Positions 37,601-51,407 of a DNA stretch of 64,000 bases are shown piece after piece. The stretch is from Doris montereyensis (Eukaryota; Mollusca; Gastropoda; Nudibranchia; Dorididae): the NCBI GenBank assembly GCA_037039925.1, contig JAXRKP010000418.1:67001-131000 (forward strand), read 5' to 3'. The notes below the pieces were generated by a model. That model made no database searches. It was not told the DNA's origin and was given only the letters and a program-made list of their open reading frames with translations. Position numbers and translations under genes: made by a program. How positions within the stretch are numbered: position 1 is the stretch's first letter; each line of letters opens with the position of its first letter.

Positions 37601-40600
37601 TTTATCTTGTAAAGATATGGGAGTTCATTATTATGGTGTTACACCATAATCGTTTACAGTCTTGCATTTTTTTTCATATCTCTATTTCTTGTTGCCATTA
37701 CAATGTATGAAGAAGGTTTTGAAATTGCAATGTATGAAGAAAGCATTATTTCATGACACATAGGACAAGCGATTTATAAAAAGGATGTAGAAATTCCTAG
37801 ACGGTGGTAAAAATATAATCTTTTGTATCTTTCTGCGTTGTATTTAATCAAAGTAAGTCTTTTAGAGTGATTTGATGATTGGATCCATAAAACTAGGTAG
37901 TGATAGTGGTCATAGAAAATATAATTGACTTTCTCAAGGCAACAATATACAAGAAATTAATGAAATCTTGGAATTTCACTGCTGGTTGTATCAAAATTGT
38001 GATCGATAGTTGTAGAAGTAAATTTAAACATTGGGTATTTTAAAACCATATGCTTCTCATTCTATGTGTTGTTATTTGAGATATTTATCTTTTTGTCATA
38101 GGGGAGAGCACTACTGGGAACCCAGCAATAATGAAAAAGCGCCTAAAAATGAAGGCTAAAGGAGAGAAGAAAAGCAAAGTCAAAGGACCTGACACACTTG
38201 CTTTTGATGAAGAAGAACCTGTTGCAGACGTTGCTATGCAAAGCCCTCCTCTAGATGTGGAGTCAAATTTACCTAATGTTGAAGAAAGCATAGAAGAGTA
38301 AGATAAAGCCGTAAATCACCTTGCTCTCAATTTTATTTTTGTTGCTATGTATTTGTTTTTATTATTTTGATTTTATCTACCATCTTGTTTTACTGCAGCA
38401 TCAAATGGTTATCCTTTTCATTGTTTCACCTTAAGGAGTCAATGCCTTGTTTAGTTTCTTTTTCTCTAATTTATCTTATTATGTCTTAATTCAGAGATCT
38501 TCAAGCTCTGATTATACTTTTATTCATGACCTGTAAGGAGAGATGTTAGTATCTAGTTAGCATTAATCCTTCAGTCATTTAATTTGTTCTTTAAACAGTC
38601 TGGATAGACGTTTTTTGTGTTTTAATGATACTTCTAACAGCTTTTGGTCTTTCCTGTAATCTGTTCAATGCAAATGTCCTTATACATTTTCTTTAATTTT
38701 ATCAAGGTCTTTCACCAAGGTACATAAACATCAGCTACCAATTTTCTGTGTCTGCTTGAGATGTTTTACACAGCTTCCTGATAGGAAAGCATCCACAGCC
38801 AAAGTAAGTTTCATGTAAAGATAATTATGAAATGAGATTCCCTCAATCTCAATATTATTTCCATCTTTCTGCTTGAAAAAGTTCTTTTTTTTATTGCATT
38901 CGTTAATTAAAAAATGTATCCTTAATGTTTGAAAAAAATGTACAAACTAAAATATAGAGTTCAATCTAGGTCTAAAGCCATATCTCAATTTCTGTGGCAT
39001 TTAATCTAAATGTGGTTGATGCTCATTTACGCTCAGATGTAGTGAAGAAAAACATATGACATGTCTTTCCATAGGACACAATATTAAGCCCGGATACGCT
39101 TTGCCCTTTAGGTGTTGATATGATATTTTTAGCACAATGGCATTCAGATGATATCACCTCAGATATGAATAATGTATCATCTATTACATTCTCTTTATAG
39201 AAACTTGTAGAATGATCTTTCAAACCTGGGTTGATTTTTCTTGCCTCTACTGTGTATCTGAAGCATGAAATTTTGATCTATTTTTTACTGAAATTTAAAT
39301 TTTATAACCTATTTATTTATTTGTGTTGTCCATCTAGCTGGAAGAAAAAATTAAGGAATGGCTTGAAGCAAATGATGAAATTTCCAACCCATGGCTTGCT
39401 CTACAAAAAAAAATTGGACCGATCTCATCATTTCTGCACTCAAGTTTTTATCTGGGAATGACCTTGGTATGTAGCTAGCACTTGTTTATAGTGTCTTTCT
39501 CCCTTTTTCCTCTCTTTCTCTCTCCCCCTCTCTCGTTATCTCCTTCTTTCACGCCCCCCCTCTCCTTATCTCTCTTTCTCTCCTACAATTTGTTTTATGT
39601 CATCCCCCTCCTTCCTTTTTTTAAATATTTTGTATTAATAGTTTCTCAATATTATAAAGCTTGTTCTGTTAACAGTAGTTACGTGGTGAGTCGTCATGCC
39701 AGCAACCATGTCTTAGCACCACTAGTTCTCTTTTTAAATCTTATGAGTTCCTTTTATTCTTTTCTTGTCGCTGAGGAAAGGTGTGCAGCCAAAAAATTGC
39801 TCTCTTCTGTTTTGTTCCTCTTTGGCCTTCCATTTTCATTTTTTGTTCTCTTCTGCTTTATTGTTTGTAGCTTTCTTATAGGTTTACAAAATGTCACCCT
39901 GTAAAGACTTGGGATATGTTTTCACATTTTTACCAGAAAAATTTATATGTGCAATAAATCAGAAAACTTGCTGCATACATATATCAAATATTCATATAAC
40001 AAATTTTTTGCATTTATGAAAAAATTTTACTGCATAATTTGTATGCACAATTTTGATCAAATCTATTGAAAAATCAGGAAATCTATTTCAAATCAAAGTT
40101 AGCAGAATGATGTCATATGAATCGGGCTTGGGCGCTACAATAACAACTGGAGTATAAACACACTCTTTCACAATGCTTTTCCATTTATTTATTCATAGAG
40201 ATGTAAAAAAAAATCACCTTAAGGACACATTATTGTCAATTCATTAAATATTTTACTGATTGAATCACTGTTTCATTATTACCTAAAGCGTTTTCAAAAG
40301 AGAATTTGAAGTTTTGTCATGTTTTCCTTGGTTTATGTTGTGTTTATTTACTTATATTTAAAGAATAATATGTTTTCATCAGGACTGAGTGTAGACAACT
40401 TTGTTCCATTTGTGGAACATAAAGAAGCGTGCTCAACATTGGAAGTGGATTGCATCAGGACGTGATACTGATCTAGAACTTAATTCTCTTTTTCGCTACT
40501 GGCTACAGCATTAAGGATGATGTTAACCTAGAAAATCAGGAAGGAACCCTGGTTCTCCACCTCCACCAAAAGCGTATGTTTTCATTTAAGCTATCGTAGT

Positions 40601-43600
40601 AAGAGTGCTTGGTTCCTTTCTGTATTCTATCAGGATTTTATTTGTTGTTAATAATTATGTGTGTAAGTAGTGTAAAGGAAGCTGCAAAATCTTCCCCCTA
40701 TCTTGTACTCTATCCTTTGTTTCTCTATTTTTATTGCAGGAAAACAAACTTCATTGTGAGGCCAACATCAAATAATGAAAAGGCACTTTTCAGAGAACAG
40801 GTAACATCATTTTATGTTATTTGCCATTCTTCAAAATTTTGTTATTTTTCAGAGAACATATCAAGAAAAGTTGGGTTGTTTTTTGTTTTTGCAATAGTGA
40901 TCTTCTTTAAATTGAAGTGATTGTGAAAATTGTAACCTTTACTGGCCTCTGTCAAATAAAAACACAGACTTAATGGTAACTTTTTATTGCATTCCTAAGG
41001 AAGATTCCTGAACCGGGTGTTAAGTTACTATTTCAACCATTTCCTCTTATTTAATACACAAACAAATACACACATCATCATCACCAGTGTGTAAATACTG
41101 TATGTTGCATTAAAACTGAAGAATTTATCTATGAGTGTCAGGTAGTGTTCAGATAATTTTGAGATTGGCTGTTCACCCAGATGTGTTGACCGACCCTTTG
41201 TTCAATTATCAAATTTCAAATTTTAATGTCAAATATTACTAGACTGAATGTAAAAAAAAATTTCCTTCAAGGCCATTCGGCCCATGGATCTGAAACTTAT
41301 CCCGGTGGCTATAGCATGAAGCAGAATGAGGATAATAATCACCTCCTGGACATCACGCCAGTCTGACAGGGTTTTTACTCTCAAGCCAGTGCTTATACCC
41401 ATTTACGCCTTGGTCGAGTGAAAGAGCGCATGTTAAGTGTCTTTCGAAGGAACACAACGTTAGACCTAGCTTTAATAGGATTGAAACCTGGGACCATATA
41501 ATCCTAAGTCTAGTAGTCTAACCACTCGGCCACCAATGTCACAAGTAGACTGAATGATACGCTAAATGAGGGCAGTAATTTTATTTGAAAATGGTCAGAC
41601 ATACTTGGCTTTAAATGGTTGAAATAGAATTCATTTTCTGTGCAAACGAATGTTTTTAAGCAGTTTGTTTTTTATTTGTTTATGAATATGAAATATTTTA
41701 TGACGTATGAAACCAATCGACTTGAGATGAAATTGTACACTTGTACAGGGAACCGTGAATGCAGATATTCATCACTGATTCCAACAACTATTAGAGATAG
41801 TTGCTTGCTACAAGAGCAATGACCATCAGTATTAATTTCTTTTTGCCCCCACAGTTTCCTAATACATTTTGTAGTGGCATATCTCACATGTGTCGTCAAA
41901 TCCATTATTGTTAGTTATCATTATTACTTTGTCAAGTCTTCATCAAAATGCAACTTTGGCTGAGAGGGTCTATATGGACCATAATTTGCCAGTCTGACTA
42001 CGTTTGTTGTTTCTTCAACTGATCGATGGAGAATTTGAAACTGAATATAATTACAATGAGTGTAAATGTCTATTAGGACAGTTGTATGCAGAGTTTAAGA
42101 AGTTACAGCAAAAAGTATCTTGGAAATCCAGTAATTATTGTGTTGATTTTGATAGGAATGATTGACAGTATTATATGTGCATTGTAAGAAAAGCCTTACA
42201 TGGGAAAGACTATTAAATGGTATTTGCCCTCAGTGAATTATGATTTAACTGTGGTCAAATACAAAATACCAAATCTTTGAAATAGGCCTGTTGGTGATTT
42301 TCCTTGCTTTTAAAAGGTGTTTCAGAGTCATTAAGACTTAATATTTTATGCATTACAGTTAAAGCTAGGTTTTACTTTTGTTGTTTTCTTTATAGGAGAG
42401 ATGTAGATTTGCTGCCCCTCACAAAGCCTTCACTTTTATGATGCATGGTTACGACTCTGTTGTTGGTCCTGTGAAAGGTGTTTATGACAAAGACAGTGGG
42501 ACAAATAAAGCACGTGAGCACAATCTGCTCATATCCGAACGGCCTCCCTTTGTTACTATTCTCACCCTTGGTATGTATCCAAATTTGACAAAAACTTTTG
42601 GTGATAAAGCAATGTTGTAACAATAATAATTTTTTTTAGCTAGAACATAATATTGATTAGTTAAAGCGTTATAAATTACTGAAAAACTTAAATAATAAAT
42701 AGTTATTTTCTAGGTATGTGTACAATGTATTTACTAACACAAATGATACAATAATATGACCATTTCTGATTGTGTATCGATTCACTCCAGGGCACATTGC
42801 ATCGCATTAGTTTTGAAATCCATCAGCTTGACATTTTTGAAGAGCACTAGTGTGAGAGAGATAATGGTTTGTGGTTTGTGTGTGTGTATACGGTGTGTGG
42901 GGGGGGGTGTGTGTTTATATTCTGCCGTCTTTTTTCCTCTGTTGAGCTTTGATGTAGTACCAAAATTCATGTGACATTTTTATTTCCTCCTTATTTAGTT
43001 CGAGATGCTGCAGCCAGATTGCCTAATGGTGAAGGTACTCGTGGTGATATTTGTGAGCTCCTGAAAGATTCACAGTTCTTAGCACCAGGAGTTACTGATG
43101 CTCAGTTTGACTTCCATTTTGTTAAACAGCTGCTTCATTTTTTTTTTTCAGTAGTTATATTTGTTTGTTTTGAGGCTGGGGAAAGAGGGCATTCTTTGGT
43201 TTGCTGTGTATTGGGGATATTGAAAAATTATATCTATCAGAGTACATTTCCAACATATATCCCCAGGTTTCTGTTTTGTCTATCTTGTTATGAGGGATAA
43301 TAGTAGGTAATTTGACTGCAATGTAGTAGTAAGTAGAAGGAAACTCAATGGGATCTAAAGACAGAAAATCTTCAGAAGAAGAGAACCCCGTCGATCAAGT
43401 GTTTCGGCCCTCAACTTCCTTACATTCTAAGGGGGCCGGGCCGTACTTAGGTCATGATTCCTACGTGCTCCTCTGTCTTTTTTTGGTTTTTGGTTTTTTG
43501 TAGTCTGATTTTGATCCCTGGCGGTCACCTATCCAAGAACTGACCACGCTTGTTGTTGCTTGACTATTCTAGTTCGTCATTGCTTTTGCCACGCTGCCAT

Positions 43601-46600
43601 TTGTACATTCACGCCTAGTTGTAATTTTTATTGTATATGAAGCAAGCTCTCATTTCTTCTTGACCAGATCCAGCTGGAACTCTTTTCCGCTGTTTTTGCC
43701 AGCTGTTTGAGGACTCTAGTGCTTTTGTTTCCTGTAATTGAGAGCTGTTTTAGGTGGGAATAAGTCGATGCTCCTACAAACCCTCTTGTGCCAACTTTTA
43801 CTGCTAGTACTCTGCTCATAAATTCGGCTTTCTGGAGGTCATTGGCCAGGTCGCAGTAATTTGTACTGGTGAGCTCAGTCGATTCTGCTGTCATACTGCA
43901 TTGTCAGCTTAATCATGATAATTTGGTGTGTGGAGTTTGACTGGAATACTATATCAGATCTCATTCCACTCGTCCTTATAACATGGGGATGGTTTTCCCA
44001 GTCTGGAAGGTCTGCTGAGAGGTTCCAGTCATCAGCTCCATCTAATATACACCGTTGGTTGGAGGAAATCTTCACACGTTTTCTTAACCATGTCCTGGCT
44101 CTTTCTGTTCCAATGGAGAAGGGTGCTGTGGTAGCTGATGTTTGTAGTTTTCCTCTAGCCGAACTTATGATTGATGCTAGATCCTGGAGTATATGGTATA
44201 TGTGTACCGACCTTGTGCTAATGTATTTTTGCACGAACTGAGGACATGTTCAACGGTTTGTTTACTTTGGCGTAATGGACAAATTACATCATTTATCTTT
44301 CCCCACTTCACCAAATTTGCATTTGATGGTAAGAGGTCATACACTGATCAGATTATGAAACTTATCCTTAATGGTGCCATTTGCCATAGGTCATTCCAGG
44401 TTAGGCTCCTCTGCAAGGCATTTTTCCATGTTGTCCAATGACCTTGCTGAGATTATTGGACTGCTTTCTGAATTCGCTTAGTCGCGTAGTGTCCTCTTCA
44501 CGCCTTATTTCCTGGATGACCATGCCTCTCTTTTCTTTGCCTTCTACTTTTGACCACCATTTCGTCTGAGATGCTCCTAACCCTGCACGGTTGTTTTATG
44601 TGTGTCCGATTACTTCCTTCATCCTCAAGCAATCTTGGGCTGTTTTACTGCGTTGGCGGCTTTCCATTTTCTTCCAATTTTAAGCTGGGGTTGCACTAAT
44701 CTCACTGTTGAATCCTCTTTATGATCTTTATAAGGCCATACAATTTTAACGTCTAAAGCAGAGAAACTCTATTCACAAAGTAGTTTGGCTTTGATGGAGA
44801 TTGCCATTATTTTATTTAAGTTTCTTTATTCCATACTTATGAACTTATTTATATTTCCTTTTTTCTTAATCATTAACCACAATCTCATCTATATTGAAAA
44901 CAGCTTTATATTTAATAGGGAGGAGGGGGTAGATCTATTACAATTTCATAAATGGGAATAATTTATACAGATTTTGCTTTGCTTAAGTCATTGATATATG
45001 CACTTCAGATAAATGCTGTCGTCAGTGGTGCACTGGATCGCCTTCACTCAGAAAAAGATCCTTGTGTGAAGTACGACGTCAATAGAAAGTTATGGATTTA
45101 CCTCCATAGAAATCGCACAGAGGATGAATTTGGTAAGTACCAAGGCTTACCCACGTATAAATGCATGGTTGGAATTATTAAAATGGGTGGGGAAAAATTG
45201 TTTCTTTTAATCTCCTCACTTCTTGATTTAAGACAATAATTAATTTGTCTTCATTTCAATTTAAAACAGAGAGAATTCATCAAGCGCAAGGAGCCGCTGC
45301 CAAGGCCAAGAAAACACTAACAAACCCAAAGGAGCAAAAGCCGTATGTACTTGTTAATTATTTCAAATTTTAGATAAAGATGGATTCATGGTTGGTTATC
45401 CCCGCACAAGTGCAGGCTCACTCAGCGTACATCATTTATCCTCAGTAGGTCATTCCATTCAAAGTCACTTAACTCCCAGGGGAATACACAGTACAGCAGC
45501 CTGTCAGATGCTTCACACTAACACTCTAATAAGACATTTTTCTACCTATAGCTATGTAGTCATTCACACCTCAGTAAAGTGAGGAAAGAGTGAAGTACCT
45601 TTCCTATGAGTACAACGTTGTAAGCAAATATCTGGGTCAGCCATGGGTTTGAACCAGTGTCGTCAAACTTACAAACTCACAACAATACGGCTTCGCTACA
45701 ACACCTCCAGAGATGTAAAACAACTTTTTTTTAATGTTGGTGTTTAGAAAAAATAATTTGATGATATCATAATCTCTGCAATTTTTAAAAGAAAAGTACA
45801 TTCATTTTTTCCTTTTGAATGAGTTCAAACATATTTTACTCTTGGTAAAGAATTTTCTTTCTAACTTATGGGTATATTTTTATGATCTGTCCTGTCAAAG
45901 TTTTTAACTTATGAGAATATTTTCTGATCTGTCCTGTCAAGTTCTAACTTATGGGAATATTTTTCTGATCTGTCCTGTCAAGTTCTAACTTATGGGAATA
46001 TTTTTCTGATCTGTCCTGTCAAGTTCTAACTTATGGGAATATTTTTCTGATCTGTCCTGTTCTGTCAAGTTGCTTCTGATAGACAGGGTATTTATTATAC
46101 TCTTTTATTTTGCTTTGGGGTGATAGGAATATACTAATGTTTTGCTTATGATCTTCATTACCAGGCAAAAGAGTCAGCTTCCCAACCATCCACGACCACT
46201 CAGCAGGCTGTGTCATCAAATCTTAGTCTGGTCAAGCCAACGTTCACTTTGTCCACTCTGCCCTCAACCCCGCCTGTGGCATCGTCCAAAACTCCACCCT
46301 CTGCTACTTCATCGCCTTCATCTCTTCCAGACCCATTGAATCCACTAGATCCATCATCATACTTGCTAAAGCCGTCAGCTTCGTCTAAGCTTTCTAAAAC
46401 TATTGCTTCGACCACCTCAGGTTTAACTACACAGACAGTGTCTCAGCTCAGAGCAGCTCAGGCAGCTTTGGCACGGTCAACTCCTTCCGGCAAAGTACAG
46501 ACTGTCAAACAGCTCACTAGTGGTCATGGTGTCTGCAACAGCATCATCTGTCACAAACGTCACCTCATCCATCTTAACAGTTACCTCAGTGGGGTTGAGT

Positions 46601-49600
46601 ACAACTTCCTCTTTAGCAGCTCAGTTGTTGTACTCTTCAGGTATGCCCAATTCTGGGACAGTTGCAAAGTTGACTCTGCGGGAACTATGCCTTTATCAAC
46701 CACAACCAACACCTTTAACTTGGTGACTACAATGAATACTTCTCAATCTATGCTGTCCCAAGCTCGTGGCACTCCCGTCTCCACCATCAGTATGCTTCAA
46801 AATCAAAAGCTTCTCAAACAGCAGACAGCTTCCAGAGCGTACTCCAAGCAAAACGCTGCCTTGGTTGCTGCTGTTGGCCAGACAGTGGCTGCTGGAAATA
46901 ATCCTGCTATTGCAGGTATTGGAAAACATACAGCTGGTGTCGCCAAACAAACTTTTTCAATGACTGCCCGACAATCAACTCCATCCAACGTTATCAGCAA
47001 AAATCAAACGACCTTGGCAGGCTCAAAATCTTTGCCTGTGAGCTTGAAGCAAGCATCATTGATTTTGTCACCGGATGCTGTCAGCAGTTTGTCTACCATT
47101 TCTCACCCATCATTAATATCTCAACAAGGAGGAGGAAAGCTGGTCGCCTTAAACACTGGCGCTGGCCCAGGAGAGGTATATATCCCAATTATTCTAAAGC
47201 CTGATATTTTCTGTTATATTTTTATTGATATCTGCTAACTGATTATCGTGCTGATGAAAAGTTTGATTAAAGATAAAAAAAATGATGAGCTCGTTTCTCA
47301 GGGGTTGTCTTTTTTCATATACCTGAAATTATTGTTAACACCTGTAGAAAATGTGTGCTTTTAACATTTGAGCTCTATAACATAGATTCATGAAATATGA
47401 TATCTTTAATACACACGCACACAGAGTCAGATCTTAAATATACAAAACAAAAAATGTACTTTCCAGAGTACGGTTATGGCACAAATTGTTCAACAGTCAA
47501 CACCTGCTCAAGTTGGTGCTGTCAAGGGTGCAAGGCCTCAGGCTATCAAGGTGCAAGGTACTGTTATCATAAATTTTTTAATTCAGTTTTGTTATAATAT
47601 CATGAAAAGCACATATAGATCTGTTTAATTCAAGATCGATTGGACCCATCAATGATGCTTTAAATCAAATAAATGAAAAATAACAGCTATGAGCTGAAAC
47701 CCAACTGACAAGAGTATAAACTCAGTTTGTGTGACTGCATATCAAACTTGTACCGCCACACCATCAAATATCAGGTGACAGTGATACCATTTAGACTGTC
47801 AGGTGGACAGGTTGGATAGATTGGGCAGGGGTGAGAGGTGGAAGGGATGAGAGAAGCCTTTACCCTTTCTTGCATCCTTCTTCATAGTCACTCTCAGGAA
47901 CAGAGAAAGAGAGACAGAGAAGAAGAAGTAGGGAAGTCTGGCTTCCAATCTTTTCTTTTGCTTCTTCATATTGCAGCCTCTATTGCAAAGTATTAGGTTA
48001 TCAACAGATAACAAAGAATACTACCTCAAATGAGCTGACAGAAAATGAAAAAAAAGCATGCAGATGGTAACGAAAGGCCTAAGAGAAACAAGACAGGAAA
48101 TGTTCCCTTATTCAACAACACAAGGACAGGACAATGATTAGGACTTACTATAGATTAATAAAGTGCTGACATCTTCAACATTGGAATAGAGGATAATCTT
48201 TCTCTTAAACATTGAACTACAGGATGTTTTTTTCTTATGATGATGAGTTGGAAAGTCTGAACTTTATGTAAACTTGATTTATCATAGATGTATTGGTGTT
48301 GTATTTGAGCATTGCTTGCATTCTTCACCATTTTTTGTTTGTAATCTCTTTAATTGGAGCTAATTTTTGCTTTGTCAACATATACATCCTCTTTGTCTTT
48401 AGACATTTAATTTGAAAGCTGAGAAGACTTTATAATCTGAACTTAAGAAAAAAACATCTCATTTTTGCCACAAATTTTCTTTGTTACATTACAATGGTTA
48501 ATTAAAGAAACCAACTGTATATATAACAACGCTACGCCAAGAAGAATGGTTATGATATTTTTAATAGTCTGGCTTGATCTCATCATCACAGCATAGATGG
48601 GATAGTAATATGTCAACAAGGTGTAAAGGTAAAGAGACATATTGTGTAACCATGCCTGAAAGAGGAGATGCAGGCATACTTAAGTACAGTAAAATATTGG
48701 ATTGATGTTTTTTATTATCTATCTATTGTCAGTGGTTGAACTGACTATCTACACTTCTATGAAGCATATCATTTCCATAATGTAGTATTGTTACAGGGTA
48801 TGTCTCTTTAGCAAGAAATAATTCAAAAGATAACATTTCACCATACCTAAAAAAGTATTAATCTTGTCTATCCTTAAAGTTTATGCTCAAATCCCTTTTT
48901 AAGATTATAAATTCAAGGACCTGTTTGTTTCATTTGATGCTAATTTTCGTTTTAATTAATTGATGTTACAAAGATATTTAACAACATTGTGAAGACCTCT
49001 TCTAACATGTTATATTTACCTGTGTAAAATATCTTTCTGTCCCTTGTAGGTGCCAATATAGTCCAGCCTGTTATAGGTGCCAAGCCAATCCATCTAAGTG
49101 GAAACTCATTTGCCCAGGCCAAGGGTTTAGTTCAGTTTGCTGGTAAAGGAGACAGCCTCTCGGCCTCATTCGCACCCCTCAAGGCCCTATATCAGCCATC
49201 AATTTAATACCTCAGTCCCTCACCACCATGACTGGATCAGGGGCATCGGGTAAAGCTGCAACAGTTTTAGGTATATTCAATGGTGATGATCATATTTTTT
49301 AGACCCCAATTGAATTCATCTTCATCAACGCCCATTTCAACTTAATTTAGCCCTGCATGTGTTTGTCAGGTGACAACATTTTCTGTAGACTTTTTTTTTG
49401 CTTTGTTTCTTCTAACTCTTTACCTGTTTCTACACGTTTTATTTCTGATCAAGGATTTGTATATCTACGATTTGTTCACATGGACATACACAATGTATTA
49501 GATTATGCTATAAACTATATGTCAATCTACAATTGTTGTCAGAAATGGTTCTAGCTCTGGATTCTAAACCTAGATTTGTTTTATTCACTTTGATTGTTGC

Positions 49601-51224
49601 ACCGAGTTAATTTGATGCATAATGTTTATTCTTAGATTGGAGGATATCTAAATCTAGTAGTCTAGATATATCTAATTCTAGATCTAATGGCCTAAAGATA
49701 TTCATATAGGATTCTACAACATAGCTAGGTCTAGTGTAGGCCCCAAGTTATATTCATTTATATCTAGATTGTTGTATCCCAGTAGGCTAACATTGGTGTC
49801 CAAATGTGTATTGTGTGTGTTCCTTCTAAAGTGTAGATTTCTATATCAAGATCTAGATGTGAATCAAAACTACCAATAATGGCTGGTTTAGATAAAATAA
49901 GAGACGAGCTTTTAACTAGAGTTAAATTCTACGGTTAAATTGTTATTTGGATTGATATTCAGACCCAGGTTCTTCATTCAATGTCAGGGTTGTTACTATT
50001 TTTCACTTGAAATTACGAAAAAACGAGTAAGCTGTTACTAAATTTTGAGGTTGAAACTAAGCAGGACTGCTTATAGTCTAGTTCAGGTAACCACACTGTG
50101 AAGTGTCAATCAGTTATTAAGTTGAAGGATATAGTTCTAGCCTCAGCAATCCTGTTATATCAGGTTTCCACTTGTATGAGTTACCCTCATTCTTCACGGT
50201 TTAAGTCTCAGTTTTCTGACCTTTCGTGACTATTTATCAGAAGTTTAGTGAAATGGTGTTTTTTTGTTTTAACATTTTTAGGCTTACTTTTATGACATCG
50301 TTTTACCCAATATTGAATATGCTAATTTTATCTTCATTGAAATGTTGCAGCTGTTGGAAGTCCATCATCTGTCATGACGACTGCTGTCACATTGAGTCAG
50401 GTAACAGGTTCTATCATTGCGTCTGGAGCAACAGCTTCCACACTTCAGGAACTCAAAGCCCAGTCCGTTCAACTAGCACTTCGGCCGCTGCTCAGGCAAA
50501 ACTCATCAGCCAGCAACAAACAGGTCTTGTTGTTACACAACTGGCTCAAGGGGGATTAGCTCTGAGATCAGGTATGCAATTTTTTTATGGTTGGGGACTG
50601 TAGGTTTGTTTGTTGTTGTTTTATCAAATAAATATTTTGAAAGATGTTTACTTGTGATCTGTGTTTGTTTGAAGCCACTTTTTGTGCAATCTTCATGATT
50701 TGCTGTTCAGGATTATTATTTTTTGGGGATCATTTGTGACTTAATTATTTTTTATTTTTTGGTAAGTCTTTTTGCTCTCTGCCAGTAACTTATCAATACT
50801 TAACCAATATTTAATCATTTTTCTATGACCCTTACTCTTTATTGCTTTAGAAAATGAAAACAGTAAAATACCATCACTGCTCTTGGAATAGTGTGGTTTC
50901 ATATTTAACTTTCCCCCTTAATGTAATATTTAAATTGTTTATTCCAAAGGTACCCCTATATCCTCCACAAGTAAAATCATACCTACAGGCCAAACTAACC
51001 TTGTGCCCACACAATTTATTTTACAACACACACCAACTCCAAGTGGAAACAATTCTCAAGGCACAGCTCCACAAGGTAGTCTTTATACATGTTTTAGTTT
51101 GAAGTTCAGGAAATTCTGAAATTTGTATCACAGGGATACAAAACTTTACCTCCTGACCTCATTATTAGTTATCTATTTCTCCATTATCTATTTATAAGTA
51201 ATTAGTATATCTCATTATATATAG

Positions 51225-51264
<40 letters not shown>

Positions 51265-51315
51265 CTATCGCTTAAAAATTTGTATAAATATATATTTTAA
51301 AAAATAATTTTTTAT

Positions 51316-51407
<92 letters not shown>

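Larger units (their letters stand above)
32424..38297 (+). other. NFRKB: NFRKB exons 7-10: acidic and basic linker
   Basis: Exon 7: ILKEVREECGVPDTSSDEDE, like the vertebrate LREVKEECG...SSDEED. Exon 8 (296 nt): PRPISPWKSQRRAINLCLER and Pro/Ser-rich sequence. Exon 9: SSITLQDILARCQA, matching the vertebrate LTLNDIMTRV. Exon 10: a Lys-rich stretch (MKKRLKMKAKGEKKSKVKG), then acidic sequence. The exon 9/10 phase is off by one; an added A in the run 37281-37287 would fix it. Intron 7 (32495-36645) holds the LINE and MITE pair. Confidence 0.75.
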
